From positions 420,839-484,838 of the forward strand of contig JABHSG010000003.1 of NCBI GenBank assembly GCA_018697095.1: a stretch of DNA of 64,000 nt, read 5' to 3'. Shown piece by piece: positions 17,672 to 25,744 of the stretch (within the stretch, counting starts at the first letter, position 1; each line of letters begins with the position of its first letter). This DNA comes from an archaeon. GTDB taxonomy: Archaea; Nanobdellota; Nanobdellia; Woesearchaeales; GW2011-AR9. Made by a program: the position numbers and the translations under genes. The notes beneath the pieces are model-generated. The model saw only the letters and a list, made by a program, of their open reading frames with translations. It was not told where the DNA came from and made no database searches.

Positions 17672-18691
17672 ATGGATGATTTTGAATCAAAAATAGCTCA
17701 ATGTGTTGGTCTTTGGTTAGCTGAAGGTGACAATAAAACTCATTCTGAAGTTACTTTTACAAATAACTGCTTTCCATTAATCAAACTATTTCATCATGTG
17801 TCAAAGAGATTATTTTTGAGCTCTGGTGACTTTAGGCCAAGGTTATACTCTTACAAAAAGGAAGGTCAAAAAATAAAAAAGATTCTTTCCATACAAAACA
17901 ATGAATATTTTGACAAAAGAGCAAGAAAACCATACTATATCTACAGGTTCTCTTCAGTAAAACTAACAAAAATTTGGAAAGAAATAGTCCGGAAATTCAA
18001 AGAAGATGAGCAATATCACATTAAGATATTACAGGGATTTTTTGCAGGGGAAGGCAATGTCAAGTCAGGTAAAAAAAATAGAGCCCTACGAATTGCACAA
18101 AAATACAGATCAAAATTCTTTGAAGTAATATTTGATCAACTTCAACTTACTTATAATTTTAGAATTAAAGAGAGATCTTATATTTTTTGGTCAAGAACAA
18201 CATGGGATATTTTTGCCAAGCACCAAATTTCAGATCTACACCCAGAGAAAAAGCAAAGGTTTGAAACAATCCATTCTCAATTCAAGGAGTATCACTATCC
18301 AAAAAACTATCTATTAACAAGTATCCCTAAACAGTTGAAAAAGCCCAAGACTGCAAAAGAACTCTCAAAAATATTCTCAAGATCACAGGCGCGCGTCTCT
18401 GAAATATTAATAGAGCTAAAAAAGCAAAATAAAGTTGAAGATTTTAGAGTTGGAAGTAAAAATCATTGGGTAAGAATTCCTCATAACTTTGTAATCATCT
18501 CCAAAGTAAAAGAAAAGTACCTAAATATTCTTAAAGTACCGTGCCAAACATATCAAATAGCTAAAACTCTTGGAGTAACTCATAATACCTCAAGAAATAG
18601 GTTGTCTGAGCTTGAAAAATTGAGGTTAGTTGAAAAAAAAGAAAAACTATGGCACAAAAAAAAAACCTCAAAAATAATCGTCGTATTATAG
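17672..18691 (+). CDS. LAGLIDADG homing endonuclease with C-terminal HTH domains
   Basis: 339 aa. Two LAGLIDADG-type helices are visible: CVGLWLAEGDN (about residues 12-22) and ILQGFFAGEGNV (about 118-129), each ending in the acidic metal-binding residue. These mark a single-chain endonuclease that cuts a long DNA site. The C-terminal third has two helix-turn-helix motifs (KTAKELSKIFSRSQARVSEIL and TYQIAKTLGVTHNTSRNRLSEL), probably for DNA binding. It is free-standing, not inside an intein or intron here. Its last 43 bases overlap the start of the RNase HII gene, and its stop codon abuts the second, shifted RNase HII frame. Confidence 0.85.
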   Translation: MDDFESKIAQCVGLWLAEGDNKTHSEVTFTNNCFPLIKLFHHVSKRLFLSSGDFRPRLYSYKKEGQKIKKILSIQNNEYFDKRARKPYYIYRFSSVKLTKIWKEIVRKFKEDEQYHIKILQGFFAGEGNVKSGKKNRALRIAQKYRSKFFEVIFDQLQLTYNFRIKERSYIFWSRTTWDIFAKHQISDLHPEKKQRFETIHSQFKEYHYPKNYLLTSIPKQLKKPKTAKELSKIFSRSQARVSEILIELKKQNKVEDFRVGSKNHWVRIPHNFVIISKVKEKYLNILKVPCQTYQIAKTLGVTHNTSRNRLSELEKLRLVEKKEKLWHKKKTSKIIVVL

Positions 18692-18723
18692 TTGGCACTG
18701 ACGAGGCAGGAAGCGAAGTTTAG
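18649..18723 (+). pseudogene. rnhB: N-terminal fragment of RNase HII (broken off by frameshift)
   Basis: This short frame, absent from the ORF track, reads MAQKKNLKNNRRIIVGTDEAGSEV then TAG. RIIVGTDEAG is the start of RNase HII, supplying the first two catalytic acids (Asp-Glu). In an intact gene DEAG is followed by RGPLIG; here 34 nt separate GGA (Gly of DEAG) from GGT (Gly of GPLIG), where an Arg codon (3 nt) is expected. The net 31-nt insertion moves the remainder into another frame. A plus-one slip at GTT-TAG-A would rejoin the frames with about ten extra residues in the active-site loop. Confidence 0.85.
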
Positions 18724-19381
18724 AAAAATCTATTCTTCTCCTAAAGGTCCTCTCATTGGCTCTATGATTATGGTAGCGCTAGCAGTAACACCTGAGCAAG
18801 AACAAAAACTGCAATGGCTTGGCGTAAAAGATTCTAAACTTCTAAGCCGTGAAGCCAGAGAGGAAATGTTTGATCGCATTCACGAAATTGTACATGACTT
18901 TCGAATAGAAGTAATTGAAGCAGATGCAGTTGACAACGCATTAAACGATATCAATAGTAACCTTAATTGGCTTGAAGCAAATTCTCAAGCAAGAATGTGT
19001 AGTGAACTTAACCCAGACCTTATGATTATAGATTGCCCAAGTATCAATATCCAAGGTTACACTGACTATTTTAAAACAAAACTAAGTAAAGGCGTTCTTG
19101 AAAAATCAGAAATTAGAATGGAACACAAAGCAGATGCTAAGTATCCAGTAGTTGCAGCAGCATCCGTTGTTGCTAAAGTAATTAGAGACAGAAGTATCGA
19201 CCATCTCAAAGAAGAAATTGGAATTGACTTTGGTTCAGGTTATATGGGTGATCAGAAAACCAGGGACTTTCTTAGTGAGCATTATGACAATCCTAAGTGC
19301 CAACATATCTTTAGAAAGATGTGGAAACCTTATCAGAATTTAGTAGAAGCTAAAAAACAAAAAAAACTAGGCGAGTTCTAA
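18692..19381 (+). CDS. rnhB: RNase HII, main body in shifted frame (catalytic DEAG motif lost)
   Basis: 229 codons if read from TTG at 18692, but true homology starts at GPLIGSMIMVALAV (about residue 19). It cleaves RNA in RNA-DNA hybrids and at misincorporated ribonucleotides. The rest of the enzyme is well preserved: KDSKLLSREAREEMFDRI, PDLMIIDCPSIN (catalytic Asp), EHKADAKYPVVAAASVVAKVIRDR (catalytic Asp) and GSGYMGDQKTRDFL. The DEAG motif lies in the preceding frame (18649-18723), so this ORF alone should be inactive. Either the gene is recently broken, or expression needs frameshifting or RNA processing. An intact RNase HIII lies 0.9 kb downstream. Confidence 0.85.
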   Translation: MALTRQEAKFRKIYSSPKGPLIGSMIMVALAVTPEQEQKLQWLGVKDSKLLSREAREEMFDRIHEIVHDFRIEVIEADAVDNALNDINSNLNWLEANSQARMCSELNPDLMIIDCPSINIQGYTDYFKTKLSKGVLEKSEIRMEHKADAKYPVVAAASVVAKVIRDRSIDHLKEEIGIDFGSGYMGDQKTRDFLSEHYDNPKCQHIFRKMWKPYQNLVEAKKQKKLGEF

Positions 19382-19390
19382 AAGTATTAA

Positions 19391-19642
19391 TTATTGTTCA
19401 GTTTGATATGTGTTGCCTGTTAAATAGTTACTTAGATTTTTGCGTGCCCCTCTAGCTCTTCCACGTACGTCTTCACTCATGTTTCTAGCTGTTCCACAAA
19501 GTCCTTCGTAAGCTAACTGTGTTAAAATGACAGGCGTTACAAGTAATCCTGCAGTTGCCAAAGCACCTACACCTAAAGTAGCTGTTCCTATTTTTTTCCC
19601 AGTTGTTGCAAATCTATCAATAGTAGTATCAATTGTTCTCAT
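19391..19642 (-). CDS. Small hypothetical membrane-associated protein
   Basis: 83 aa. Residues about 18-46 (TATLGVGALATAGLLVTPVILTQLAYEG) are hydrophobic and glycine/alanine rich, enough for one membrane helix or hairpin. The C-terminus is basic (RGRARGARKNLSNYL). Family not recognised. It converges on the RNase HII body with a 9-bp gap. Confidence 0.55.
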   Translation of the reverse strand: MRTIDTTIDRFATTGKKIGTATLGVGALATAGLLVTPVILTQLAYEGLCGTARNMSEDVRGRARGARKNLSNYLTGNTYQTEQ

Positions 19643-19699
19643 AGTTCCTCACAAAAACGAAGCTCATTTAAAAAACTAGATGTAGTAAACTAAGAAAAA

Positions 19700-20191
19700 T
19701 CATTTCAAAATTACCAAGAAATCATAATTGTTTCTTGCTAAACCAATTTTTAATTCAGGTGGCATCACTGGTTTATCTTTAATCCAAGCACCATAACAAT
19801 CAAATAGATCTGTTTTTTTACTTCGCAAAAAGTTTCTTCCTTGCCAATAAATATTACTCGCAATGGAACACCCATCAGTTATTTTCGCTCTATTCCTCAT
19901 ATGAACTTGTGTATCATCTAATCTTCTTTCAGTTATTTCTTGCGCAGTAACTAATCTCGTCTCACCACGAAGTATTTTTTCTAAATAATCAACGTGTGCC
20001 AAAGTAACAGGGAATCTCCCATTAAAAAATTCTTCTTCTTTTACAAAATCAATTGCTGCCTTGTATCTATTAGAAGTTCCAAATTCATGGGCTCTTTTAA
20101 TTGTCTCATGAAATCTACTTCTACCATGACTCAAAAAAAACATAGAATCAAATAATGGGTTGTAAAAATCAGAATCTTGCCAATCAATCAT
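19700..20191 (-). CDS. Hypothetical protein, possible phosphotransferase C-lobe fragment
   Basis: 163 aa, not confidently assigned. It opens with MIDWQDSDFYNPLFDSMFFLSHG, which resembles the metal-binding segment of aminoglycoside/choline-kinase-like phosphotransferases (typically IDWEDA....PLYDLA). In those enzymes an HGDxxxxN loop lies before this segment; here stop codons lie immediately upstream, so the protein would be a C-lobe only. The remainder is helical. The resemblance is by eye. Confidence 0.5.
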   Translation of the reverse strand: MIDWQDSDFYNPLFDSMFFLSHGRSRFHETIKRAHEFGTSNRYKAAIDFVKEEEFFNGRFPVTLAHVDYLEKILRGETRLVTAQEITERRLDDTQVHMRNRAKITDGCSIASNIYWQGRNFLRSKKTDLFDCYGAWIKDKPVMPPELKIGLARNNYDFLVILK

Positions 20192-20246
20192 AACTTACTA
20201 AAAAAGCTATTTTTTATAAAGCTAAACCTTCATATTATCAATAAAG

Positions 20247-21104
20247 ATGGTAGTATTTACAGATATGGGCCTTGAAGATATTCAAATTCTTTATGGCAAA
20301 GGCTTTGTTGAATTAAAACAAAAAACAATTTATGAACTAGCACGTCTAAAAAAAGGCAGCAAGAAAGGCGAAACAGTTCTAGCAATCTTATACACTTCAG
20401 GTAAACTTCTTTTGCAAGGTAATGAAAAACTCATAAACCAAACAGCAAATTATTTTCGTGGCAAAGCTCAAAACAAATCAAAAGAAGTAAAACCTCAAAA
20501 ATTCAATAAACAAATCGGAAGAGTAATTGGTTCTGATGAATCTTTGAAAGGTGATTCTTTTGGTGGAATTACAATAGCTGCTGTTAAAGCAGATGATAAA
20601 ATCAGATTACAATTAAAAGAAATTGGCGTTGCAGATTCTAAAACTCTTGATGATAAAGAAATTTTGCAAATGGCGATCAAAATTAGGAAGGTGGCGCCTT
20701 GCACAGTAATTAATGTTTATCCACATGAATATAATGATAAAGTGAATCCTAGTGAAAACAAACATAATAATGTGACAGCGCTTCTAAACAATTTACACCA
20801 TCAATCTGCAAAAGACCTAAGCCCAGGTTACCATATTGTAGATAAATATCCTGGCTGCATTGTTGGAGATTTGCAAGAAACTAAAGCTGAGAGTAAATAT
20901 GTTGAAGTAGCTGCAGCAAGTATTCTTGCACGTGCTGCTGCTGTTGATCAATTAAATCATCTTTCTAAACTAGCTGGCTTTCAAATACCTAAGGGTTCAA
21001 CTCATGTAGCTTGGGCTTTTAAAGAATTAAAAGAAAGAAATTTGAATCCCAAAGAGTTTGTGAAATTACATTTTAAGAACGTTCAGAAGGCATTAGACTT
21101 ATGA
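20247..21104 (+). CDS. rnhC: Ribonuclease HIII
   Basis: 285 aa. It degrades RNA in RNA-DNA hybrids. The N-terminal about 80 residues form the small substrate-binding domain typical of RNase HIII (IYELARLKKGSKKGETVLAILYTSGKLLLQG). The catalytic domain begins GRVIGSDESLKGDSFGGITIAAV, the HIII version of the first motif with its Asp-Glu pair, followed by GVADSKTLDD and AESKYVEVAAASILARAAAV. All expected acidic residues seem present. It has a TATA-like TTTTTATAAAGC about 35 nt upstream and no ribosome site. It may cover for the damaged RNase HII nearby. Confidence 0.92.
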   Translation: MVVFTDMGLEDIQILYGKGFVELKQKTIYELARLKKGSKKGETVLAILYTSGKLLLQGNEKLINQTANYFRGKAQNKSKEVKPQKFNKQIGRVIGSDESLKGDSFGGITIAAVKADDKIRLQLKEIGVADSKTLDDKEILQMAIKIRKVAPCTVINVYPHEYNDKVNPSENKHNNVTALLNNLHHQSAKDLSPGYHIVDKYPGCIVGDLQETKAESKYVEVAAASILARAAAVDQLNHLSKLAGFQIPKGSTHVAWAFKELKERNLNPKEFVKLHFKNVQKALDL

Positions 21105-21110
21105 ACGGCA

Positions 21111-21128
21111 AAAAAGCATTTGCTTTTT
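21111..21128 (+). terminator. Hairpin terminator after RNase HIII
   Basis: AAAAAGC-ATTT-GCTTTTT is a perfect 7-bp stem ending in a T run, 7 nt after the rnhC stop. Confidence 0.55.
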
Positions 21129-21167
21129 GAGCACGTTAAAGCTGCTTTAGAAGAATAAACTAAATCA

Positions 21168-21803
21168 TTACATCTCACTGTTTGCAACATATTCTAAGTT
21201 AGAAATTCTTCCATCTTGTAAATCAATTATTGCTAACCCACAGTTAGCCATTTCTAATAAAGGCATATAACCAAGACCTTTTGCAATCGACGCATTTACA
21301 TGTTTATGCGCTACAACTAAATCTCTGTGATTACTAATTCTTAAAAAATATTCTGCAAGATCTCGTGAACGTTCAGGGATGTCTCTTTTCCAAATTTCAT
21401 TTAATTCAGGATGTTGTGGTAGCCCTCCTCTTGTATTGTAAACTCTACCAACAATCCCTGCAGTGTTTATAGCGCGTGACATTGAAGAACTTCGAATTCT
21501 TCTAAGCTCAATACTCTCGCGTAGCATATAATCTCTAAGTCTTTCTGCTTGTTCAAAACCATCGCTTGTTAATGAACCAAAATCAAGTTCATCACATGAC
21601 AAACCTTCCATCCCTGCAATTTCAAGAACATCTCTTAACACCATATTTCCTTTTAGATAACCACTAAATTCTTCTTCAGAAAAAGGATGGTTTATTGTTC
21701 TAAGCCACATAAAACCTTTAAACTTAGATGGATCCATATGCCTAGAGTACAAATTATTTAATGTCTCTCCATGCCTTGCTAAGTATACTGTTCCATTCTG
21801 CAT
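21168..21803 (-). CDS. Histidine phosphatase (phosphoglycerate-mutase-like) family protein
   Basis: 211 aa. The phosphohistidine motif is at the N-terminus (VYLARHGETLNN), with the second Arg in RRIRSSSMSRAINTAGIVG and a C-terminal His in LVVAHKHVNAS (usually SHG). These are the catalytic residues of the histidine phosphatase superfamily; the substrate cannot be told. An insertion of about 50 residues follows the RHG motif. The gene is immediately upstream of nothing related; a P-loop kinase gene lies 33 bp before it on the same strand, so the two may be co-transcribed. Confidence 0.75.
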   Translation of the reverse strand: MQNGTVYLARHGETLNNLYSRHMDPSKFKGFMWLRTINHPFSEEEFSGYLKGNMVLRDVLEIAGMEGLSCDELDFGSLTSDGFEQAERLRDYMLRESIELRRIRSSSMSRAINTAGIVGRVYNTRGGLPQHPELNEIWKRDIPERSRDLAEYFLRISNHRDLVVAHKHVNASIAKGLGYMPLLEMANCGLAIIDLQDGRISNLEYVANSEM

Positions 21804-21836
21804 GACTCTTCAAAAACAAGCCATCATTAAAAATAA

Positions 21837-22367
21837 TCACTTCAAAATTAGTGAAATGATCTTAGAACTAATTTCTTCAACAGTTAAGGCAGAACTGTCA
21901 TATGTAACATCAACTTCAAATTTATTGGCAATATAATTATCATACAATCGTAAAACCTTAGAACTTTCAATCTCTTTATCATGCAATTTGTTAACAACTC
22001 CACGTTTTTTAGCACGAAGCGCCACAACTTCTTTTGGAGCTTCAATATTAATCACTTTTACAACTACTTTTTTCTCCATTCCAAGATCAATAAATGGTTT
22101 TACATATTCTTTTTTGCAAAACGCTTTCTCTACAATCACAGAAAATCCAGAATCCAAGAAACGACTTACAACATCCAAACCCACTAGAGATGCAGTTTCC
22201 AAATCAGTTGAACTGTAATCACTAATCATCCATTTAATCTCATCCAGATTCAAAATAACGCAGCGAGAAAGTCCACTCCAAACTTTTCTACTTATCGTAG
22301 ATTTTCCAGCGCCACTTGGACCATTGATAATTAACATAAATTGCTTTTCTAAACTCACATTAGCCAT
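21837..22367 (-). CDS. P-loop (AAA/zeta-type) small-molecule kinase-like protein
   Basis: About 176 aa from MANVSLEKQ (the track start six codons earlier is less likely). A Walker A motif, INGPSGAGKSTISRKVW, lies near the N-terminus. NLDEIKWMISDYSS, FLDSGFSVIVEKAFCKKEYV and a basic lid (LRAKKRGVVNKLHDKEI) follow the plan of zeta-toxin/chloramphenicol-phosphotransferase-like P-loop kinases that phosphorylate small molecules. The substrate is unknown. It lies between Rad50 and a histidine phosphatase on the same strand. Confidence 0.7.
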   Translation of the reverse strand: MANVSLEKQFMLIINGPSGAGKSTISRKVWSGLSRCVILNLDEIKWMISDYSSTDLETASLVGLDVVSRFLDSGFSVIVEKAFCKKEYVKPFIDLGMEKKVVVKVINIEAPKEVVALRAKKRGVVNKLHDKEIESSKVLRLYDNYIANKFEVDVTYDSSALTVEEISSKIISLILK

Positions 22368-22421
22368 ATTATAACAAAAATACAAAACTTCACTTAAATA
22401 ACTTTCCAGAAAATAATCTAC

Positions 22422-22441
22422 CTAACTAACTAACTAACTAA
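22422..22441. repeat. (CTAA)5 tetranucleotide repeat at the Rad50 stop
   Basis: Five perfect CTAA copies cover the end of the Rad50 gene. Read on the coding (minus) strand they give TTAG repeats, which place a TAG or TTA-G stop in every frame; the annotated stop at 22434 is inside the array. Confidence 0.85.
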
Positions 22442-24851
22442 CAATTCTACTCTTTCCTGCTGTCTTCTCTACCCTTACAACGCGATTCACAAATCCTTCC
22501 ACATTAGGTTCATGTGAAACAATAATTATCTGAGCTAAACCAAGTTTTTCTAAAACATCGCGCAGTCGATCTAATTGTTCAGAACTAAATCCATCAGTAG
22601 GCTCATCAAGCATCAGTAAATCTTTAGTTTTGATTTCATGCACAACATCGTTAATTACTTTATTCAAAGAAAGTCGATAAGCCAAACTAGCAGCAGTTCT
22701 TTCCCCTCCTGATAAATAAGCAAAAGAAATCTCATGTCCATTTTGAGATATTACTGGAGTAAAAGATTGGTCAAGGCGAGCTGTAACTTCGCCTCCTTCA
22801 ACAAGGCTACTAAACCAGTATACAAACAGTTCATTAAACCGATAATAAATTTTTAGCATGATCTCTTTTTCAATAGTGTATGTTAAACTAATGAAATATG
22901 AGGATAGCCAATGTAATTGCTCAGATAACCAAATCAAATCTGCTTTAATTTTCTCAAGTTCAGTAATCTCTAAAATCAAATTTTTCAAATCAATTGACAT
23001 ATGCTCAAATTTAGCGCCAATTTCTGCATACTCGACAGCTCGCTTTTCATAAACCGTGCGCAAATGCTCAAGTTTAATTTTCAAAGAATCAATTAAAGAA
23101 GTAGAAACTTCAATCAAAGATTCCTGCTCTTTCAAATTAGAAATTTCCAAAACTACATTATCTATCTTCACAATCAATTGTGACTTTTCACTTTCAAACG
23201 CATTTTTTTGCTTTAAAAGTTGTGCCTTAACTTCTATTTTTTTCTGAACAGCTCGCAAGTCAGCAACTCTTTTTTGCATACGTGGCAAAGTAATTTTCTC
23301 CTCATTGTTCAATTCCCCAAGTTTACCCATTAAAGAATTATTTTTCACAATAGTTTCTTTCAAAGTCTCCTTTAACGCAACTAAACGCAAACGCCGCTCA
23401 CCCATCAAAACAAGTGATCCTTCCAAACTCTTTTTCTCATCAATCAAAAGGCGTACTTTGTCAATAGCTAAACCACTCTCACGCAAATTAAACACTGATC
23501 TCTCCTCTTGTAAAACAGATTCACGCAAATCTGTTTCAAGTTTCAATATCTTCTCTCGCTCAATTTTGCCAATATGTTCTTTGTGAGATAACCCGACCTC
23601 TTGTAAACATAAACTACATTCTCCAAGCCCAAGAACTTTGTCCAGATTTTCACGAAGTAAATCTGCTTTAGAAAGAGCAGTCTGTTTCAAAGCCAGCACA
23701 GTTTTCTCCTGAACTAACAACTCCTCTCGCCTCTTCTCAAGTCCTAAAATATCTAAATCCAAAGAATTAATCTCTTTTAACCTACTTTCACTTAAAAAAA
23801 ATTTCTCTTCATCAAAATTAATCTCTTGCATCTCTTTTTTCACAGTCCCAAGCTGCGCAGCAACTAGTGAAATTTCACTTTCAATTTTAATTTTAGACTC
23901 CATGAACTTTCTAATCTCACCCTCAAGTCGCAAAATTTCTTCAGAAATTTTCAAGGAATCCATCTCTGAAGATAAAAACAATCCCTCGAGTTCTTCCAAA
24001 ACTTCTCGCAAGGAAAATTCTAACTTCGCCTTGCGATCCAAAAGACCAATTTTTTTTTCTTCACTAATTTTAATCTCTAAATTTAATTTTTCTTTTTTGT
24101 CACGCAGCAAAACCAAACTCTCGAATTTATCTTTGCACGTTCCTAGCTCCAAAGAAGCCTTATCTTTCAAACCCAAAACTCCTTCACATTTTATCTTAAG
24201 TTCCTTATGCTCACTTTCTAATCTCAATTTAGATTCTACTTTGTCCATGAACGGTTCAAGCCTTGTTTCTAAAACAATTTTCTCTCGGCGCATATCTTTT
24301 AGATAGATCTGTAAATTGTCACGCACCAACTTATATTTTTCAACACCAAACAGTTTACGTAAAATGTCAAGTCGATTCTCAGCATTCTCTTGCAAGATAT
24401 GCTTCATCTCTTCTTGCGGGCAATACACAGTATATTTGTAAACGTAATTTTTTCCTCGTCCTGCCAAATCTTCAGGGTAACCAAGTAGTCCTACGATCTC
24501 AGCCTTAAGTTCCACTGGAGTCAAATCGCGCCTAACTCCGTTAATTATCAGATATCCATTACCTTGGCGTATTCCAGCTTTTTGTAAACTAAGGTTACGC
24601 TTAATAGCAACTTCTTTTCCGTCAACATTAAACCATAATTCAACGCTCGCCTTGCTTTCTCCTTTACGTAGAAGTGCTTCAGCAGGTAAATCAGCACGCG
24701 AACTACCAAATAGTGCAAATTCCACCGCTAGTAAAATAGAACTTTTCCCAGAACCAATATCTCCAGAAAGAAGTGTGATCCCAGAATCAAAAGATAGCTC
24801 GCAATCTACGTAAGTACGTATGTTCACTAGGCGTATTTTCAAAAGCTTCAC
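22434..24851 (-). CDS. rad50: Rad50-like SMC-family DNA-repair ATPase
   Basis: 805 aa from a GTG start. It is the ATPase of the Mre11-Rad50 double-strand-break repair complex. The Walker A motif is SGDIGSGKSS (about 29-38), a long coiled coil runs to a zinc hook CSLC (Cys412, Cys415), and a second coiled coil returns to the ABC signature YLSGGERTAASLAYRL and Walker B DLLMLDEPTDGFSSEQL. The Q-loop region is TVYCPQEEM. The length is near the archaeal norm of 850-880. Mre11, HerA and NurA, the usual archaeal neighbours, are not adjacent. A 10-aa upstream ORF overlaps the start (GTGA). Confidence 0.92.
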   Translation of the reverse strand: MKLLKIRLVNIRTYVDCELSFDSGITLLSGDIGSGKSSILLAVEFALFGSSRADLPAEALLRKGESKASVELWFNVDGKEVAIKRNLSLQKAGIRQGNGYLIINGVRRDLTPVELKAEIVGLLGYPEDLAGRGKNYVYKYTVYCPQEEMKHILQENAENRLDILRKLFGVEKYKLVRDNLQIYLKDMRREKIVLETRLEPFMDKVESKLRLESEHKELKIKCEGVLGLKDKASLELGTCKDKFESLVLLRDKKEKLNLEIKISEEKKIGLLDRKAKLEFSLREVLEELEGLFLSSEMDSLKISEEILRLEGEIRKFMESKIKIESEISLVAAQLGTVKKEMQEINFDEEKFFLSESRLKEINSLDLDILGLEKRREELLVQEKTVLALKQTALSKADLLRENLDKVLGLGECSLCLQEVGLSHKEHIGKIEREKILKLETDLRESVLQEERSVFNLRESGLAIDKVRLLIDEKKSLEGSLVLMGERRLRLVALKETLKETIVKNNSLMGKLGELNNEEKITLPRMQKRVADLRAVQKKIEVKAQLLKQKNAFESEKSQLIVKIDNVVLEISNLKEQESLIEVSTSLIDSLKIKLEHLRTVYEKRAVEYAEIGAKFEHMSIDLKNLILEITELEKIKADLIWLSEQLHWLSSYFISLTYTIEKEIMLKIYYRFNELFVYWFSSLVEGGEVTARLDQSFTPVISQNGHEISFAYLSGGERTAASLAYRLSLNKVINDVVHEIKTKDLLMLDEPTDGFSSEQLDRLRDVLEKLGLAQIIIVSHEPNVEGFVNRVVRVEKTAGKSRIVS

Positions 24852-24880
24852 AATGCAGCCTCTGCTTTCTTAACATCCAT
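24848..24880 (-). CDS. Possible 10-aa leader peptide overlapping the Rad50 start
   Basis: ATG GAT GTT AAG AAA... encodes MDVKKAEAAL and ends at a TGA that overlaps the Rad50 GTG (GTGA), the geometry of translational coupling. GGTAAGAG lies about 15 nt upstream, rather far for a ribosome site. It may be chance. Confidence 0.25.
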   Translation of the reverse strand: MDVKKAEAAL

Positions 24881-24935
24881 CACAAAGAAAAAAAACTCTT
24901 ACCTTTTAGAGCTTTATGCCACTACAGAGAACATA

Positions 24936-25643
24936 TCAATGATGTTTACTTGTGGTTATTGTCCAACTAGATGTGAATCTATCAGGAAGAGAATTTCGTT
25001 GGTACACTGTGCCTTCAACATCGACTCTGTATACTTCAAATGGTTGGCTTTCTTTTCCCCTGTAAATTTTATCGAGCCTTCGAGCATCATCTTGGACAAC
25101 CTCTGCAAGCATTTTCCAAGGGCCTCCTTTTTGCCAGACAGGACCGGCCATAACTCTTTTCATAACATCTTCTGGAACATCTTGTAAAATAAAATAGACT
25201 CTGTTTTCAGCATATTCTCCAACTTTTAACGTTTGCCTCGGTCCCGGTTTTAATTCATCACTAAATGTAATCTCATATAGTCCATTGTCTTGGATTGTCC
25301 GATTTACATAAGTAGTTTGCGCATTAATTATCACTGCACTTTGTCTTGTTCGTTCCCAATTTTTATTGTTAACTTCATAATCACCTGCTGCAGTTTCAAC
25401 CTGTAACACGCTATTTAAACCTTGATCATTAACGAGAACTTTTGCTCTTGCGACTAAATTTCGATTAGTATCAGCAAAATCTCTTGCAAAATCCAAAGAA
25501 ACACCTTCTAAGGAATGCTTTCCGTTGATAATTAATTGGCCGCTCGTTTGGTCATACTGAAATCGAGAAAGTACTCCTTCGGCCGTTTTTTCCTGCATAA
25601 ACTCTATAATCTCACTGTAGTTATAAACTTTACTACTTAGCAA
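24936..25643 (-). CDS. Hypothetical protein
   Basis: 235 aa, not recognised. The start is uncertain: the track uses TTG at 25643, and an ATG at residue 16 (MQEKTAEGVLSRF) is possible. The sequence is soluble and beta-rich with phrases such as ARAKVLVNDQGLNSVLQVETAAGDYEV. No signal peptide, membrane helix or catalytic motif was seen. It has a 357-bp upstream gap containing hairpins and a possible small RNA. Confidence 0.6.
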   Translation of the reverse strand: MLSSKVYNYSEIIEFMQEKTAEGVLSRFQYDQTSGQLIINGKHSLEGVSLDFARDFADTNRNLVARAKVLVNDQGLNSVLQVETAAGDYEVNNKNWERTRQSAVIINAQTTYVNRTIQDNGLYEITFSDELKPGPRQTLKVGEYAENRVYFILQDVPEDVMKRVMAGPVWQKGGPWKMLAEVVQDDARRLDKIYRGKESQPFEVYRVDVEGTVYQRNSLPDRFTSSWTITTSKHH

Positions 25644-25744
25644 TGATTAAATCACACAAATATCATTTAAGGTGCTAATTCCACTGGTGTGTTCACCAGT
25701 GGGCACATGATTTTGTTTGAGTTAAATACCGCGAAGCAGGCTAA

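Noticed and set aside
18703-18755. Bulge-helix-bulge intron as explanation of the RNase HII break
   Set aside because: GAGG/CCTC and AGG/CCT pairings exist, but the two 3-nt bulges around a 4-bp helix are not formed, so archaeal splicing is not supported by structure.
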